Assembly (NCBI GenBank): GCA_002309345.1 | Contig: DBWZ01000088.1 | Location: forward strand, 1 to 14,434 | Direction of reading: 5' to 3' | Origin: Pseudobutyrivibrio sp. UBA1225 | GTDB taxonomy: Bacteria > Bacillota > Clostridia > Lachnospirales > Lachnospiraceae | DNA: 14,434 nucleotides | Shown here: positions 14,240 to 14,434 of the stretch, piece after piece | How positions within the stretch are numbered: the stretch's first letter is position 1 | Layout of the letters: every line of letters begins with the position of its first letter | Position numbers and translations under genes: made by a program | The notes under the pieces: generated by a model | Database searches by the model: none | What the model saw: the letters and a program-made list of their open reading frames with translations, nothing else | Told to the model about the DNA's origin: nothing

Positions 14240-14271
14240 TTAGCTAAGATTATAGATTTTCTTAATGCTAA
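14240..14271. repeat. Interrupted inverted repeat
   Basis: TTAGCTAAGA (14240-14249) pairs with TCTTA and GCTAA (14260-14264, 14267-14271), with a two-base bulge and a ten-base loop. No T tract follows on either strand, so it is not a terminator. The outer TTAGC/GCTAA recalls CIRCE, but the spacing and remaining bases do not fit. Confidence 0.45.
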
Positions 14272-14434
14272 AATGCCACCATCCGTGTGTGTTCGTTCGT
14301 CGATTTTACAATTCGAAGAGAAGGTATTGTCCCTGACGGACATGCTTAGTGTTTCAAAAATAATTCCACAAACTAGACTTAGTACAATTGCACGCAAATC
14401 CATTTGCTAAGTGAAAGTATGCAAGTGATTTTTT

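Larger units (their letters stand above)
14160..14434. other. Gene-poor end of the window with a C-rich block
   Basis: No reading frame here is convincing: those present lack ribosome binding sites and recognisable sequence. The stretch 14161-14220 has 45 G/C out of 60, with 36 C against 9 G on the plus strand, in an otherwise AT-leaning window. From 14221 on the composition returns to normal, with inverted repeats at 14240-14271 and 14378-14412. It presumably leads to a gene beyond the edge. Confidence 0.6.

Noticed and set aside
14240..14271. Second CIRCE element
   Set aside because: Only TTAGC and GCTAA agree; the remaining half-site bases and the total span (32 instead of 27) do not fit.
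14179..14403. 74-codon minus-strand frame with a hydrophobic N-terminus at the right end
   Set aside because: No ribosome binding site before the ATG, the C-terminal part is just translation of the G-rich tract (Gly/Pro-rich), and no family is recognisable.
14153..14410. 85-codon plus-strand frame overlapping the CIRCE site
   Set aside because: It begins with GTG inside the CIRCE half-site, has no ribosome binding site, and the Pro-rich start reflects the C-rich tract.
14420..14434. Possible start of a plus-strand gene (ATGCAAGTG) at the window edge
   Set aside because: Only five codons are visible and the preceding bases give a poor ribosome binding site.

Overview
The window looks like chromosomal DNA of an AT-leaning anaerobic Gram-positive of the class Clostridia, most likely a Lachnospiraceae member (Butyrivibrio/Roseburia type). 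The reasons are strong GGAGG-type ribosome binding sites before almost every gene, U-tract terminators, a perfect CIRCE operator, an ANTAR antiterminator next to a glutamine-synthetase-family gene, and a giant 2-hydroxyacyl-CoA dehydratase activase-like protein typical of strict anaerobes. The genus is an inference. There is no insertion sequence, CRISPR array, rRNA or tRNA that I can support.

Layout: (1) 1-494, minus strand: the N-terminal part of a secreted protein, preceded by two minus-strand terminator hairpins. (2) 783-5705, minus strand, in transcription order: a divergent glutamine-synthetase-family protein, an ANTAR RNA-binding regulator, CTP synthase (pyrG) and an AzgA-type purine permease. 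Gaps are 21, 1 and 59 bases, and one terminator follows the permease, so this reads as one nitrogen/nucleotide operon led by a structured 5' leader. (3) 5821-5926: a compact divergent promoter region. (4) 5933-10192, plus strand: a 1419-residue protein with two HgdC-type ATPase domains fused to DUF2229/COG3580-3581-like segments, ending at a bidirectional terminator. (5) 10282-11685, minus strand: a GH13 alpha-glucosidase-fold protein whose catalytic residues are largely replaced, with its own promoter. (6) 11974-14058, minus strand: htpG (Hsp90) with an HrcA/CIRCE operator. (7) 14160-14434: no convincing gene, but a 60-base C-rich block with G-quadruplex potential on the minus strand and some inverted repeats.

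How the genes work together: glutamine links the first operon. CTP synthase consumes glutamine, the ANTAR protein is of the kind that controls glnA leaders, and the permease spares de novo purine synthesis, which is also glutamine-dependent. The glutamine-synthetase-family protein lacks two of the three ligands of the n2 metal site, and the ANTAR protein lacks the phospho-acceptor Asp. The pair may therefore sense nitrogen status rather than synthesise glutamine and receive phosphate. That is the most interesting hypothesis here. The GH13 pseudoenzyme candidate and the G-rich tract upstream of htpG are separate points worth checking.
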